Shown here: one piece after another, positions 11,198-24,100 of the stretch
How the letters are laid out: each line of letters starts with the position of its first letter
Numbering within the stretch: the stretch's first letter is position 1
Assembly (NCBI GenBank): GCA_035518095.1
Contig: DATIXX010000032.1
Location: forward strand, 25,295-89,294
Origin: Burkholderiales bacterium
GTDB lineage: Bacteria; Pseudomonadota; Gammaproteobacteria; Burkholderiales; JAHFRG01
Direction: 5' to 3'
Length of the DNA stretch: 64,000 nucleotides
Notes under the pieces: model-generated
The model's input: the letters and a program-made list of their open reading frames with translations, nothing else
The model's database searches: none
What the model was told of the DNA's origin: nothing
Made by a program: the position numbers and the translations under genes

Positions 11198-12827
11198 GAG
11201 CTGGCTTTGCCCGCCCGATGGACCGCGTTATCTGCCACTGCTGGGCAATGGAGAGGATGTTGTTTACCAGCCAGTACAATACCAGCCCGGCAGGAAAGAA
11301 AAGGAAAAAAACACTGAATGCAACCGGCATTATTTTCATAACCTTGGCCTGAATTGGGTCAGGTGGTTCCGGACTCAAGCGCGATTGAATGATCATAGTA
11401 ATCCCCATGATCACGGGCAGCACGTAATAGGGATCGGGCGCGGAAAGGTCGGTAATCCACAGTACAAATGGCGCATGGCGTAGTTCAACACTTGCCAAAA
11501 GCACCCAGTAGAGCGCGATGAAAACCGGAATCTGCACGACTATAGGCAGACAGCCGCCAAGCGGATTGATTTTCTCGGTCTTGTAAAGTTCCATCATCGC
11601 CTGATGCAGTTTCTGCCGGTCGCCACCATACTGCTCCTTGATCTTTTGCATCTTTGGCGCAAGCACGCGCATTTTTGCCATAGAGCGGTAACTCGTCGCG
11701 GACAGCGGATAAAATAAAGACTTAATCAGTACAGTAAGCAGGATAATTGCGACCCCCCAGTTTTGCACCCATTTGTGAAGCCAGGATAGAACCCAGAATA
11801 ACGGTACCGCGATTACGGTCAGCCAGCCGTAATCCACGGTGAGGCCCAGGCCTGGGGCCAGTTTGCTGAGACTGTTCTGTTCCTGTGGCCCGGCATAGAA
11901 CGGAACGCTAATGGAAACGGTTTTGCCCGGTTCCACTTTGGCTAGCGGCAGGATTGTTCCCACCGCATACAAATCGTCACCCAGCTTCTTCATGTAGTAT
12001 TCGCGCGGCGTCTTGTCTTTGGGCAGCCAGGCCGCGAGGAAATAATGCTGCAGCATGGCAATCCAGCCGTTATCTGCATTTTGCGGGTATTTTGCCGTTC
12101 CCTTCTCGATGTTTTCAAACTTGACCTTCTCGAATTTTTCCTGGTTCGTGTAAACCGCCGGGCCGGTATACGTCGGCACCATCTTGGTTTCTCCGGCCGG
12201 GCGCTTGCTATCGCGAACAAACTGGAAGTATGCGTACGGCTGTAGCGGACCCGAACTGTTATTGGTGATCTCAAAGGTAACATCTATCAAGTAGCTGCTT
12301 TTGTGAAATGTATACACCTTGGTCACTTTAAAGCCGCCTAGCGAAGGAGCGGAAAGCCCGACACGCAGGCTTTCCGCTCCCGGCTTCAATTCATAACTTG
12401 TAGCCTCCGCCGTATAGATTGTCTTGTGGGTAGGTAAATCGTCCCCGATCAAGCCGCTTTGCGCTACGTAAACATGTCCCGGCTCGTCCTGAAACAGCAC
12501 AAAATTTTTGTTCTTGTCGAGGGTATCCCGTTGGTTCAGCAATTCCAAGCGATCCAAGGTGCCGCCAGAAGTGTTAATTTCCGCAAGCAAATAATCGGTT
12601 TTTACCGAAATGTTTTGGCCTGAGGTCAAAACCGCCGCCTCGGTGCTAGCCGGAGCTCGCTGTACTGCAGTTAACTTCTGGCTGGGCGTGGGCGCGACCT
12701 GCTGAGTGCTGCGGGGCGTTTCGCTTTGCTGCGCCGGCGCCGGTTTGTTTTGCCGCTGCCACGCATCCACTAACAGGAATATCGAAAGGCAAAAAACCAT
12801 CAGCAGGAAGAGTCTTTGCACATCCAT
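11184..12827 (-). CDS. yidC: Membrane protein insertase YidC
   Basis: A 547-residue insertase that, with or without SecYEG, places proteins in the inner membrane. It has the proteobacterial layout: an N-terminal membrane anchor, a Pro/Gln/Ala-rich linker, a large periplasmic domain to about residue 330, then the conserved five-helix insertase core. Core motifs seen are [20 protein letters not shown] and the cytoplasmic stretch [19 protein letters not shown]. Both the upstream yidD-rnpA-rpmH genes and downstream mnmE are in the canonical order. Confidence 0.97.
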   Translation of the reverse strand: MDVQRLFLLMVFCLSIFLLVDAWQRQNKPAPAQQSETPRSTQQVAPTPSQKLTAVQRAPASTEAAVLTSGQNISVKTDYLLAEINTSGGTLDRLELLNQRDTLDKNKNFVLFQDEPGHVYVAQSGLIGDDLPTHKTIYTAEATSYELKPGAESLRVGLSAPSLGGFKVTKVYTFHKSSYLIDVTFEITNNSSGPLQPYAYFQFVRDSKRPAGETKMVPTYTGPAVYTNQEKFEKVKFENIEKGTAKYPQNADNGWIAMLQHYFLAAWLPKDKTPREYYMKKLGDDLYAVGTILPLAKVEPGKTVSISVPFYAGPQEQNSLSKLAPGLGLTVDYGWLTVIAVPLFWVLSWLHKWVQNWGVAIILLTVLIKSLFYPLSATSYRSMAKMRVLAPKMQKIKEQYGGDRQKLHQAMMELYKTEKINPLGGCLPIVVQIPVFIALYWVLLASVELRHAPFVLWITDLSAPDPYYVLPVIMGITMIIQSRLSPEPPDPIQAKVMKIMPVAFSVFFLFFPAGLVLYWLVNNILSIAQQWQITRSIGRAKPAHGKR

Positions 12828-12849
12828 AGCCGTAATTGACTTAAAAGTT

Positions 12850-13059
12850 TTAGGGTACTGGGTCGTACCCGCCGGGATTCCATGGGTGACAACGCAGGAT
12901 TCGCTTCAGCCCGATCCACAGGCCTTTTGAAACACCGAATTTGACAATCGCGTCGCGCGTGTATTCGGAGCAGGACGGCGCGAACCTGCAATTATTGCCG
13001 AGCAACGGGCTAAGTATAAAGCGGTATAACGCGATAACCGCCAGCGCTACGCGGCCCAT
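12850..13059 (-). CDS. yidD: Membrane protein insertion efficiency factor YidD
   Basis: A 69-residue protein with an N-terminal amphipathic segment and the family core CRFAPSCSEYTRDAI, followed by RCHPWNPGGYDPVP at the C-terminus. YidD homologues help membrane insertion with YidC, whose gene lies 22 bp downstream. Its start overlaps the 3' end of rnpA by 13 bp. The three conserved cysteines are all present. Confidence 0.95.
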   Translation of the reverse strand: MGRVALAVIALYRFILSPLLGNNCRFAPSCSEYTRDAIVKFGVSKGLWIGLKRILRCHPWNPGGYDPVP

Positions 13060-13403
13060 CGCGATACCTTGGATAACAAATCCGAGAGCTCCATGCGCGC
13101 TTGCCGGGAATGTGATTTTGAGACCACCCCATGCACCCGGATCACTATGTCCATGTCCACCAGGTCGCGTTTCCGAATACGAAATTGCTCGCGTATTAGG
13201 CGTTTCACGTAATTTCTGTCCACCGCGCGCGGTGTCCCTTTTTTGTTAACCACCACACCCAACCTTGCAATCCCCTGGCGCTTGCGCTTTACCAGAACCT
13301 GAAACACCGCGCCGTTCTCGCGGTGGTCGGCATGGCGCGCAGCGCCAAACTGTTCGGTCTTAGTAAGACGAGAAGCTTTAGACAGGGAATAAACGGAAAC
13401 CAA
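13047..13403 (-). CDS. rnpA: Ribonuclease P protein component
   Basis: The 118-residue protein subunit of RNase P, which helps the RNA subunit mature tRNA 5' ends. Visible are the N-terminal RLTKTEQF helix and the basic RNR-type region, here DRNYVKRLIREQFR. The reading frame opens with TTG at 13403, 11 bp after the rpmH stop; no ATG matches the family N-terminus, so a TTG start is likely. It overlaps yidD at its end. The position between rpmH and yidD is invariant in proteobacteria. Confidence 0.93.
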   Translation of the reverse strand: MVSVYSLSKASRLTKTEQFGAARHADHRENGAVFQVLVKRKRQGIARLGVVVNKKGTPRAVDRNYVKRLIREQFRIRKRDLVDMDIVIRVHGVVSKSHSRQARMELSDLLSKVSRWAA

Positions 13404-13414
13404 CTTGCGTACTA

Positions 13415-13549
13415 TTATACTCCCAACCGCGTGCGGCCTTTGGCGCGCCTGGCGCGCAGCACTGCTGCGCCGCCGCGCGTTTTCATGCGCACCAAGAATC
13501 CATGAGTCCTTTTGCGCCTGGTGTTGGACGGCTGATAGGTACGTTTCAT
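13415..13549 (-). CDS. rpmH: Large ribosomal subunit protein bL34
   Basis: A 44-residue basic protein beginning [18 protein letters not shown] and ending RLGV, a complete match to the bL34 pattern, including [11 protein letters not shown] in the middle. It was found by reading the minus strand directly, because it is too short for the usual ORF cut-off. It is the first gene of the leftward rpmH-rnpA-yidD-yidC-mnmE operon, and the promoter at 13588-13616 precedes it. Confidence 0.97.
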   Translation of the reverse strand: MKRTYQPSNTRRKRTHGFLVRMKTRGGAAVLRARRAKGRTRLGV

Positions 13550-13587
13550 TATTTTCCCTTTGCTTTTATCGGTTCGGAAAGCCGACT

Positions 13588-13616
13588 ATTCAACCTTTAT
13601 GCGTGCCTTCTGTCAA
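13588..13616 (-). promoter_or_regulatory. Predicted sigma70 promoter of the rpmH operon
   Basis: On the minus strand a perfect -35 hexamer TTGACA (13611-13616) is followed after exactly 17 bp by TTGAAT (13588-13593) as a -10 element. It lies about 40 bp upstream of the rpmH start. This is a sequence-based prediction only. Confidence 0.6.
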
Positions 13617-13629
13617 CCCGAATTATTTT

Positions 13630-13660
13630 TTGACTTCGCATGGAATTGTTTCGTTATAAT
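13630..13660 (+). promoter_or_regulatory. Predicted sigma70 promoter of dnaA
   Basis: TTGACT (13630-13635) and a perfect TATAAT (13655-13660) are separated by 19 bp, slightly longer than ideal, and lie 54 bp before the dnaA start. It is back to back with the predicted rpmH promoter, so the two divergent operons share a 164 bp region. Confidence 0.5.
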
Positions 13661-13713
13661 AGCGAATATTAAACTTACCCGCAGTCATCCCCTGAACAGC
13701 ATGGTCGTCAGAA

Positions 13714-15036
13714 ATGGATCCGTTTTGGCTCTCTTGCCTCGCGTACTTCGAAAAAGAACTGACCGCGCAGCAGTTTAACACCTGGATAAAGCCGCTAAGG
13801 TTCGTTCCTGATAATGATTCGATGCTCCTCGTTGCGCCGAATCGTTTCGTCATGCAATGGATTAAGGAACGGTTCCTCGCGCGCATACAGAAAATGGCTG
13901 AGCAGCATTTCGCGAAGCCAATCAGCCTGGTGCTCGCCCTTCCCGAGAAAATCGCCACGAAACCTTTACCCGAGGATAAGCCCAAAGTTACAGTAGCGAA
14001 ACCGTCCAGCAAGAGCCTGTCGCGTCTCAATCCGTCATTTTGTTTTGACACGTTCGTTACCGGCAAAGCCAACGAACTTGCGCGCGCTGCCGCGATACAA
14101 GTCGCGGAGCATCCAGGTGCGGCGTATAACCCGCTGTTCATATACGGTGGTGTTGGCTTGGGGAAAACGCACCTGCTGCAAGCGATCGGCAATCTGGTAC
14201 AGGAACAGGATTCCGATGCGAAGGTTCGCTATACCCATGCCGAAAGGTATGTCTCCGATGTAGTACGCGCTTACCAGCACAAAGCCTTCGACGATTTTAA
14301 GCGCTATTATCATTCACTCGATTTGTTGCTGATCGACGACATACAATTTTTCAGCAACAAGAACCGGACGCAAGAGGAATTCTTCTATGCGTTTAACGCG
14401 TTGATCGAGGCTCACAAACAAGTAGTTATAACTTGCGATACTTATCCCAAAGAAATTTCCGGAATGGAAGACCGCCTGATTTCGCGCTTCGGCTGGGGTC
14501 TTACTGTTGCTATTGAACCGCCGGAACTCGAGATGCGTGTGGCAATTCTGCTCAAAAAGGCCTCCTTGGAGGGTATTACTCTTGATGAAAACGTGGCCTT
14601 CTTCATCGCGAGTCATATTCAGTCTAATGTGCGCGAGCTAGAGGGCGCGCTGAAGCGCGTGCTTGCTTTTTGCCGGTTTGCCGGACTGCCTGTCTCTGTA
14701 GACCTGGCAAAGGAAGCATTACGCGATCTTCTGGCTGTACAGTTGAGGCAAGTATCCATCGAAAATATTCAGAAAACTGTCGCTGATTATTACAAGATTA
14801 AGGTTTCGGAAATGTATTCCAAAAAAAGGTCTCGTGCTCTTGCACGCCCGCGGCAGGTCGCTATGGCATTGTCAAAGGAACTCACCGAATTGAGTCTTCC
14901 GAATATAGGGGATGCCTTTGGCGGGCGCGATCATACTACTGTTCTGCACGCATGCCGCAAGATTGCAGACCTGAAGTCTCGCGATGCTGAACTAACCCGT
15001 GACTACAGTGCGTTGATCCAGGTCCTGAGAAGCTGA
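13714..15036 (+). CDS. dnaA: Chromosomal replication initiator DnaA
   Basis: A 440-residue initiator ATPase that binds DnaA boxes and opens oriC. All domains are present: the N-terminal helicase-loading domain beginning [13 protein letters not shown], a short linker, the AAA+ domain with Walker [12 protein letters not shown] from residue 144, Walker [11 protein letters not shown], and the C-terminal DNA-binding domain with its signature [14 protein letters not shown]. Linker domain II is short, which makes the protein slightly smaller than in enterics. It begins the rightward replichore, followed by dnaN. Confidence 0.98.
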   Translation: MDPFWLSCLAYFEKELTAQQFNTWIKPLRFVPDNDSMLLVAPNRFVMQWIKERFLARIQKMAEQHFAKPISLVLALPEKIATKPLPEDKPKVTVAKPSSKSLSRLNPSFCFDTFVTGKANELARAAAIQVAEHPGAAYNPLFIYGGVGLGKTHLLQAIGNLVQEQDSDAKVRYTHAERYVSDVVRAYQHKAFDDFKRYYHSLDLLLIDDIQFFSNKNRTQEEFFYAFNALIEAHKQVVITCDTYPKEISGMEDRLISRFGWGLTVAIEPPELEMRVAILLKKASLEGITLDENVAFFIASHIQSNVRELEGALKRVLAFCRFAGLPVSVDLAKEALRDLLAVQLRQVSIENIQKTVADYYKIKVSEMYSKKRSRALARPRQVAMALSKELTELSLPNIGDAFGGRDHTTVLHACRKIADLKSRDAELTRDYSALIQVLRS

Positions 15037-15243
15037 AAAAGGGAGATCAGGTCGGTCTACTTGTGGATTTCTTCGTTTCCTTTCATTCCCAGCGACATAT
15101 TCACAATTCATCCTCTGTTCGTAATACGTTTGTCCACCGCATCTTCAATATTTTTTCCCGTTGTTTAATTGAGCTTTATCAGAAGTAGTCACAGGTACGA
15201 GAGATTTCTATTAACATGTCTCAAATTTAAGGAATAATAAACC
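15037..15243 (+). other. dnaA-dnaN intergenic region, candidate oriC
   Basis: This 207 bp gap lies at the boundary between leftward and rightward genes and is clearly more AT-rich than the flanking coding DNA. By eye it contains three imperfect DnaA boxes compared with TTATNCACA: 15062-15070 on the minus strand (7/9), 15097-15105 on the plus strand (8/9) and 15130-15138 on the plus strand (7/9). An AT-rich run follows from about 15140 to 15180. The rpmH-dnaA gap is the alternative site. The assignment is tentative; it also holds the dnaN ribosome-binding site AAGGA. Confidence 0.45.
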
Positions 15244-18796
<3,553 letters not shown>

Positions 18797-18808
18797 CAGC
18801 AATGAGGC

Positions 18809-21073
18809 TTACGCCGCAGCGCTGTATCCACATTCCTTTACCGGACACACTCGCTGGGAGCCGTGGCGCTTGGTCGTTTTTAGAGTCAAGATCGGCCACT
18901 TGCACTTCGGGCATGACTCAAGCACTGGCGGGTTCCATATCGCATAGTTGCACTTTGGATACGTGCTGCATGCGTAGAAAACCTTGCCGAAGCGGCTCTT
19001 GCGCTCGATCAGGCTGCCGACCTTGCATTGTGGGCAGGCGATGCCGCTGTCGCGCGGCTTGTTAAGCGACTCGATGAATTTGCATTTCGGGTAAGACGAG
19101 CAACCAATGAACTTGCCGTAAGGCCCGTTTTTGATGATCAGGGCACTGCCGCATTTGGGGCAAAGCCGGCCTTCCACCATTTGCGCCGATTCCACGGTTT
19201 CCGGCTCTCCGTTCAGGCTGCGCGTATAGTCGCAAGCCGGAAAACCGCTACAACCCACAAATTTGCCGCGTTTCCCCAATCGAACCGTGAGCTGCTTTCC
19301 GCATTTTGGACAGACCTCGTCCAACTTCTCTTGTGTTACCTCCTTGCGCGACAAATTTTTCTTGTCCTCGATCAGCCGGCTAAAGCCCTCCCAGAAATTT
19401 TCCAGCAGCGGAATCCAGTCGAGCTTGCCGGTAGAAACCAAATCAAGCTCGTCTTCAAGCTTGGCGGTGAAATCGTAATCGACGTAGCGGGTGAAATGTT
19501 CGGTCAAGAATCTGTTTACCACCCGGCCAACGTCGGTAGGCAAGAAGTGTTTCTTGTCGAGGACGGCATACTCGCGTTCGAGCAAAGTCGAGATGATACT
19601 GGCGTAGGTCGACGGCCGCCCAATGCCGTGCTCTTCGAGCGTTTTGACCAGGCTTGCCTCAGTGTAGCGGGGCGGCGGTTGCGTGAAATGCTGCTCGCCG
19701 TACAGTTTGTCGATTGGCAGCACATCGCCGACCTGCAGTTCCGGTAAGCGTCCCTCCGCCGGTTCTTCCTGCTCGTCGAATTCTTCTTGATAAACGGCGA
19801 TAAAACCGGGAAACGCGAGCGTTTGCCCGCTCGCGCGGAACAAGTTGTCGGCATTTAGCGCGCTGATATCCAAGCTTGTAACGTCGAATTTAGCGGGGCT
19901 CATCTGGCATGCCAGCGTGCGTTTCCAGATCATTTCATAAAGTCTCGCCTGTTCCGCGCTAAGATACTGCCGAACACTTTCTGGGGTGCGGATTATCGAA
20001 GTAGGACGGATAGCCTCATGCGCTTCCTGCACATTTTTCGATTTACTTTTGTAACGCAAGGCTGATTTTGGAAGGTACTCGACGTCGAAATTCTTGCTAA
20101 TGTATTCGCGAATTTCGGCAATAGCTTCATTGGCCAAAGAAAGCGAATCAGTCCGCATGTAGGTAATGAGGCCAACGCCGGTCCCGCCGATGTCCACGCC
20201 TTCATACAATTGCTGGGCAATGCGCATGGTGCGCCCCGTCGACAAATTAAGCTTGCGCACCGCTTCCTGCTGAAGTGTCGATGTCGTAAACGGCGGTGCA
20301 GGCGAGCGCTGTTTACGTTTCTTGTCGACCTTTTCCACGCGCGCGTTATCAGCGGCGCTTAATTCCTGAATTATTCTTTTCTGTGCGTCTTCATTCCCGA
20401 TGCTGAACTGCTCAAGTTTTTCACCATGATATTGAAATAACCGGGACTTGAATCTATGTTTTTCCTTGTGCGTGTCAAGATGAACCGTCCAGTATTCTTG
20501 CGGACGGAATGTCTCGATTTCCTGCTCCCGTTCCACAATTAGGCGCAAAGCCGGGCTTTGCACGCGACCCGCAGACAGACCCGGACGAATCTTGCGCCAC
20601 AACAACGGCGATAAATTGAAACCCACCAAGTAATCGAGCGCGCGGCGCGCCTGCTGGGCATTGACCAGCGGCATTGATATTTCGCGCGGGTCATTGACTG
20701 CGGAATTCACCGCAGATTCGGTGATCTCGTAAAATACCACGCGCTTCGGCATCTTTTTTTTAAGGAGCTTTCGCGATTTGAGGATTTCGGTAATGTGCCA
20801 TGCGATCGCCTCGCCTTCGCGATCCGGGTCAGTCGCTAGAAATACGGTGCCTGCCTTGGCAACTGCTTTGGCAATCGCTTCAACGTGCTTATGATTGCGT
20901 GCAATCAATTGGTATTTCATGGCGAAGCCATGTGCGGTATCGACCGCGCCTTGTTTGGGTATCAGGTCACGCACATGGCCGAACGAGGCGAGAATTTCGA
21001 AATCACGGCCCAAATATTTCTTTAACGTCTTGGCCTTGGACGGTGACTCCACGATCATTAAATTGCTGGACAT
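18809..21073 (-). CDS. topA: DNA topoisomerase I
   Basis: A 754-residue type IA topoisomerase that relaxes negative supercoils. The TOPRIM domain begins MIVESPSKAKTLKKYLG and has the metal triad in ATDPDREGEAIAWH. The active-site tyrosine is in ITYMRTDSLSL. The C-terminal part carries four CxxC-based zinc-ribbon repeats (CPKCGKQL, CPKCGSAL, CPQCKVGS, CPKCKWPI), each followed by a second cysteine pair or its remnant. The gene is convergent with gyrB across 12 bp. dprA and a LysM gene lie upstream on the same strand, 100 bp away. Confidence 0.97.
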   Translation of the reverse strand: MSSNLMIVESPSKAKTLKKYLGRDFEILASFGHVRDLIPKQGAVDTAHGFAMKYQLIARNHKHVEAIAKAVAKAGTVFLATDPDREGEAIAWHITEILKSRKLLKKKMPKRVVFYEITESAVNSAVNDPREISMPLVNAQQARRALDYLVGFNLSPLLWRKIRPGLSAGRVQSPALRLIVEREQEIETFRPQEYWTVHLDTHKEKHRFKSRLFQYHGEKLEQFSIGNEDAQKRIIQELSAADNARVEKVDKKRKQRSPAPPFTTSTLQQEAVRKLNLSTGRTMRIAQQLYEGVDIGGTGVGLITYMRTDSLSLANEAIAEIREYISKNFDVEYLPKSALRYKSKSKNVQEAHEAIRPTSIIRTPESVRQYLSAEQARLYEMIWKRTLACQMSPAKFDVTSLDISALNADNLFRASGQTLAFPGFIAVYQEEFDEQEEPAEGRLPELQVGDVLPIDKLYGEQHFTQPPPRYTEASLVKTLEEHGIGRPSTYASIISTLLEREYAVLDKKHFLPTDVGRVVNRFLTEHFTRYVDYDFTAKLEDELDLVSTGKLDWIPLLENFWEGFSRLIEDKKNLSRKEVTQEKLDEVCPKCGKQLTVRLGKRGKFVGCSGFPACDYTRSLNGEPETVESAQMVEGRLCPKCGSALIIKNGPYGKFIGCSSYPKCKFIESLNKPRDSGIACPQCKVGSLIERKSRFGKVFYACSTYPKCNYAIWNPPVLESCPKCKWPILTLKTTKRHGSQRVCPVKECGYSAAA

Positions 21074-21173
21074 GCGCTTTCAACGGCGGGAATAAAGCGC
21101 AAGATGATAAAAACTATTTGCAGTGATAGCAAGAAATTTGCATCACGTATATGTCAGCTACGGTGACGCGCAA

Positions 21174-22253
21174 TCAATGCAGTCGTTGAAATAGCCCGCC
21201 GGGAAGCGCGGCCACGCGGCCCGCGAGTTCGAGTTTCAGGAGTATTGCAGTAACCGCATCAGGGGAAAGCTGGCTGCGTGCGCACAGCGTGTCGATATTG
21301 CATGGGTCGAATCCCAAATGATCGAGCAAAGGCAAGGTCTCCTCCTCACGACCGACCAACACCCTATTGTCTTGGGCTTTTTGCCAGCCGATTTCTTCAA
21401 GAATGTCCTGTACGCTTTCCGCGAGTTTTGCGCCCTGCTTAAGCAACGCGTGACAGCCCTTGGAAAGCGGGGAATGGATGGATCCTGGAATGGCAAATAC
21501 CTCGCGGCCCTGCTCCAGTGCGCAGCGCGCAGTGATCAGCGATCCACTTGAAAGCGCGGCCTCGACAACCAGGCAGCCGCGCGCCATACCGCTGATGACG
21601 CGGTTGCGCCGGGGGAAATTGCTGGCGATAGCGGGTGTGCCCAGCGGAAACTCGGAAATCAGCGCTCCGCGCTCGGCGAGCATGTACGCCAAATCACGGT
21701 TGCGCCCGGGATATACGATATCCAGTCCCGTGCCGACGACTGCAATGCTCGAACCTGCGCCGTTAAGCCCGCCGCGATGCGCGGCAGCATCGATGCCAAC
21801 GGCGAGACCGCTCAAAATGGTCAGGCCAGCGTCGCTGAGATTACGCGCGAAGCTTTCGGCATTGGCAATGCCTTGCGGAGTGGCGTTGCGGCTGCCGACT
21901 ATCGCCAGCGACGGAAAGTTAAGAAGATCGCGCCTGCCTTTGACATAGAAAAGAAGCGGCGGATCGGGAATTTGCAGCAGGAGTCTGGGATACTCATCGT
22001 CAGCGATCGTGATCAGAGAGTTCCGATCCTGTTCAAGCCATTTGAGCGCGCCTAGAATTGCGCTGCGGTCCGCGCCTTGAGTGATGCTGCCGGCAAGCTC
22101 GCTCGAAACCACGCGGGCAAGCTGCGAGTGGCTCGCGCGCAGAATTGCATCGGGTTCCTTAAAGGCCAGCAGAAGTTTGCGGCACGATTCGTTTCCCAAC
22201 CCTGGCACTAGGCTTAACGCAAGCCAGTTTTCAGTGTCCTTGTCGGGCTGCAT
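21174..22253 (-). CDS. dprA: DNA processing protein DprA (Smf)
   Basis: A 359-residue protein that protects incoming single-stranded DNA and loads RecA during natural transformation. The extended Rossmann fold has IVGSRNATPQG and the signature LSGLAVGIDAAAHRGGL, then FPRRNRVISGMARG. A C-terminal winged-helix domain (about residues 295-359, ending LAGRVAALPGGLFQRL) is also present. It follows the LysM gene by 29 bp, a common betaproteobacterial arrangement. The smg (DUF494) gene often found between dprA and topA is absent. Confidence 0.95.
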   Translation of the reverse strand: MQPDKDTENWLALSLVPGLGNESCRKLLLAFKEPDAILRASHSQLARVVSSELAGSITQGADRSAILGALKWLEQDRNSLITIADDEYPRLLLQIPDPPLLFYVKGRRDLLNFPSLAIVGSRNATPQGIANAESFARNLSDAGLTILSGLAVGIDAAAHRGGLNGAGSSIAVVGTGLDIVYPGRNRDLAYMLAERGALISEFPLGTPAIASNFPRRNRVISGMARGCLVVEAALSSGSLITARCALEQGREVFAIPGSIHSPLSKGCHALLKQGAKLAESVQDILEEIGWQKAQDNRVLVGREEETLPLLDHLGFDPCNIDTLCARSQLSPDAVTAILLKLELAGRVAALPGGLFQRLH

Positions 22254-22282
22254 TTGCTGACAGCCAAGCGTGGCGTGTTAAG

Positions 22283-23473
22283 TCAAGGCGTCTGTGCCGC
22301 GTCCAACACATGCACCGGGCGCGTGATCTGCATGACGAGCCCGTAAGAGACTTTTTGAAAGGTGCGGAACACCATCAACAACCCATAGCGCTCATCGGGA
22401 ATCCGCAGAACGATTTCGCCCTTTGGGTTTCTCACTGGCGGCGAGCGGCGGTAAAGGGCGAGCACATCTCCTCTCTCAATACCATCGCGTGTTCCCTTGT
22501 TGAGCGTGACGATAGTGTCTTGGCCGGCTTCCGAGATCCCACCATAAAGCGATATGATGCGTGCCCTGATGAATTTTTCCGGTGCATGCGGTACGTAATT
22601 ATCGATTGAAACCCGGGTGGCTGTGACTAGACGGTCTCCGGCATTAATTTCCTGGACGGATTTGGTGATCTCGATCGGACTCGCCATATCTACTCGGGTC
22701 TCAAATTTAAGGACTTTTGCTTCGCCAAGATAAATGGCTTCGTAACCGAGGAGTTCGCCGGTTTCCGGGTCAACCAGTTTTTTGCCCGGGCGATAGATTT
22801 GCCAATCGGCTCCCTCGTTTGCGGGTAATCTGTATACATAGGCACGGTCGCCTCCTCCCAGCACAACACGCTCGTCTTCCGTGGCAACAATGCGCGGCGC
22901 GCCATTAAGCCCACCGGCTTCAATGACCAAGGGCTGGCTTAGGAAAGGTTCAATGGCAGCCCGCGGGATGGTGGGTATCGGAGCGCGCTCCCGGGCTTCT
23001 ACACGCATATGCGGGCTTAGCTTAACGGTTTCCCTACCCTCTACGGTTTCCCGACCCTCGACAACCGCGCCTCTCACCTGCTCGCCCTTCAGCAAGTGCA
23101 GTTCAGGCGCGCGGTGCGACAGATCGAGCATAATGACGTCACCCGGGTAAATTAGATGCGGATTTTTAATTTCGTCCCGGTTCATGCCCCAAATTTGCGG
23201 CCATTGCCAAGGATCTTTGAGGAAGCGTTTCGAGATTCCCCACAACGTATCACCCTTTACCACGACATAGCGGTCTGGGGGATTGTCTTGCAGCCTGACC
23301 GGTTGCTCCGCTGCCGATTGTGTAGGTACATCTGCTGCTGTTGTTTGCGCAGGCTGATCCGCTGTCGTTTGCGCAGGCTCATCCGCGGGTGCTTGCGCAG
23401 GCTCGTCAGCCGCCGCTTGCGCAGTAAGCAAACCCGAGATCAGAATCAGCGATATAATGTGAATATTGGCCAT
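22283..23473 (-). CDS. Secreted LysM-domain protein
   Basis: A periplasmic or envelope protein of 396 residues from the ATG at 23473. This start was preferred to the longer frame at 23539 because it gives a clean signal peptide (MANIHIISLILISGLLTAQA) and has a GGGGA sequence 5 bp upstream. After a low-complexity Ala/Pro/Gln/Glu linker (about residues 22-58) comes one LysM domain, YVVVKGDTLWGISKRFL to YPGDVIML, which should bind peptidoglycan. The remaining 280 residues match no motif I can name but are typical of the LysM proteins encoded before dprA. Its start is divergent from def, with 123 bp between. Confidence 0.85.
   Translation of the reverse strand: MANIHIISLILISGLLTAQAAADEPAQAPADEPAQTTADQPAQTTAADVPTQSAAEQPVRLQDNPPDRYVVVKGDTLWGISKRFLKDPWQWPQIWGMNRDEIKNPHLIYPGDVIMLDLSHRAPELHLLKGEQVRGAVVEGRETVEGRETVKLSPHMRVEARERAPIPTIPRAAIEPFLSQPLVIEAGGLNGAPRIVATEDERVVLGGGDRAYVYRLPANEGADWQIYRPGKKLVDPETGELLGYEAIYLGEAKVLKFETRVDMASPIEITKSVQEINAGDRLVTATRVSIDNYVPHAPEKFIRARIISLYGGISEAGQDTIVTLNKGTRDGIERGDVLALYRRSPPVRNPKGEIVLRIPDERYGLLMVFRTFQKVSYGLVMQITRPVHVLDAAQTP
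23315..23410 (-). repeat. 24-bp coding repeat in the LysM protein linker
   Basis: Read on the minus strand, residues 22-53 of the LysM protein form successive eight-residue units ADEPAQAP, ADEPAQTT, ADQPAQTT and a diverged fourth AADVPTQS. These are 24-bp tandem repeats that keep the frame. Such a tract can vary in copy number by slippage. It lies between the signal peptide and the LysM domain. Confidence 0.75.
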
Positions 23474-23596
23474 CGGAATCCCCGCTCGCGGTAATTCAAA
23501 CCTGAAATTCTGCGATACCCAAAGTGTATCATACGTCATAAGAAATCAGCAGTTAGTCTAAATTCTGCATGTGGTTTATTAAATTAGCAAGCGAAA

Positions 23597-24100
23597 ATGG
23601 CACTTTTGAGAATTTTGCAATACCCGGATGCGCGCCTGCATACCCTCGCCCAACCCGTGGCAGCGGTGAATGACGAAATAAAAAAGCTGGTGGCGGATAT
23701 GGCGGAAACTATGTATGCCGCTCCAGGCGTGGGCTTGGCGGCGACTCAGGTGGATGTGCACAAGCAAGTCATCGTGATCGACATTTCGGAAACGCACGAC
23801 AAGCTGCTAACGCTGATCAATCCGGAAATTCTGGCAAGCATGGGGACTTCCGATTGTGAGGAAGGCTGCCTTTCAGTGCCGGGGATTTTTGAAAAGGTGC
23901 AGCGCGCCGAGCGTGTCACAGTACGGGCACTGGATCGCGAGGGGAAAGCGTTTAGCCTGGATGCTGACGGAATGCTTTCGGTGTGTATCCAACATGAGAT
24001 CGATCATCTTAAAGGGAAGGTATTCGTGGAATATCTTTCTCGCCTCAAGCAAGCAAGAATACTTAGCAAGCTCAAAAAAATGCGGCGCAAGATAATGTAA
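23597..24100 (+). CDS. def: Peptide deformylase
   Basis: A 167-residue metalloenzyme that removes the formyl group from nascent proteins. The three conserved motifs are intact: [16 protein letters not shown] with the metal-binding cysteine, and [12 protein letters not shown] with the HEXXH-type metal site. It is of type 1B. The stop codon overlaps the fmt ATG by one base (TAATG), so the two genes, which act at opposite ends of the same formyl cycle, are translationally coupled. Confidence 0.97.
   Translation: MALLRILQYPDARLHTLAQPVAAVNDEIKKLVADMAETMYAAPGVGLAATQVDVHKQVIVIDISETHDKLLTLINPEILASMGTSDCEEGCLSVPGIFEKVQRAERVTVRALDREGKAFSLDADGMLSVCIQHEIDHLKGKVFVEYLSRLKQARILSKLKKMRRKIM

Noticed and set aside
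23023..23062. Short 15-bp duplication encoding GRETV twice in the LysM protein
   Set aside because: Only two copies, in coding sequence; too little to call a separate repeat element.
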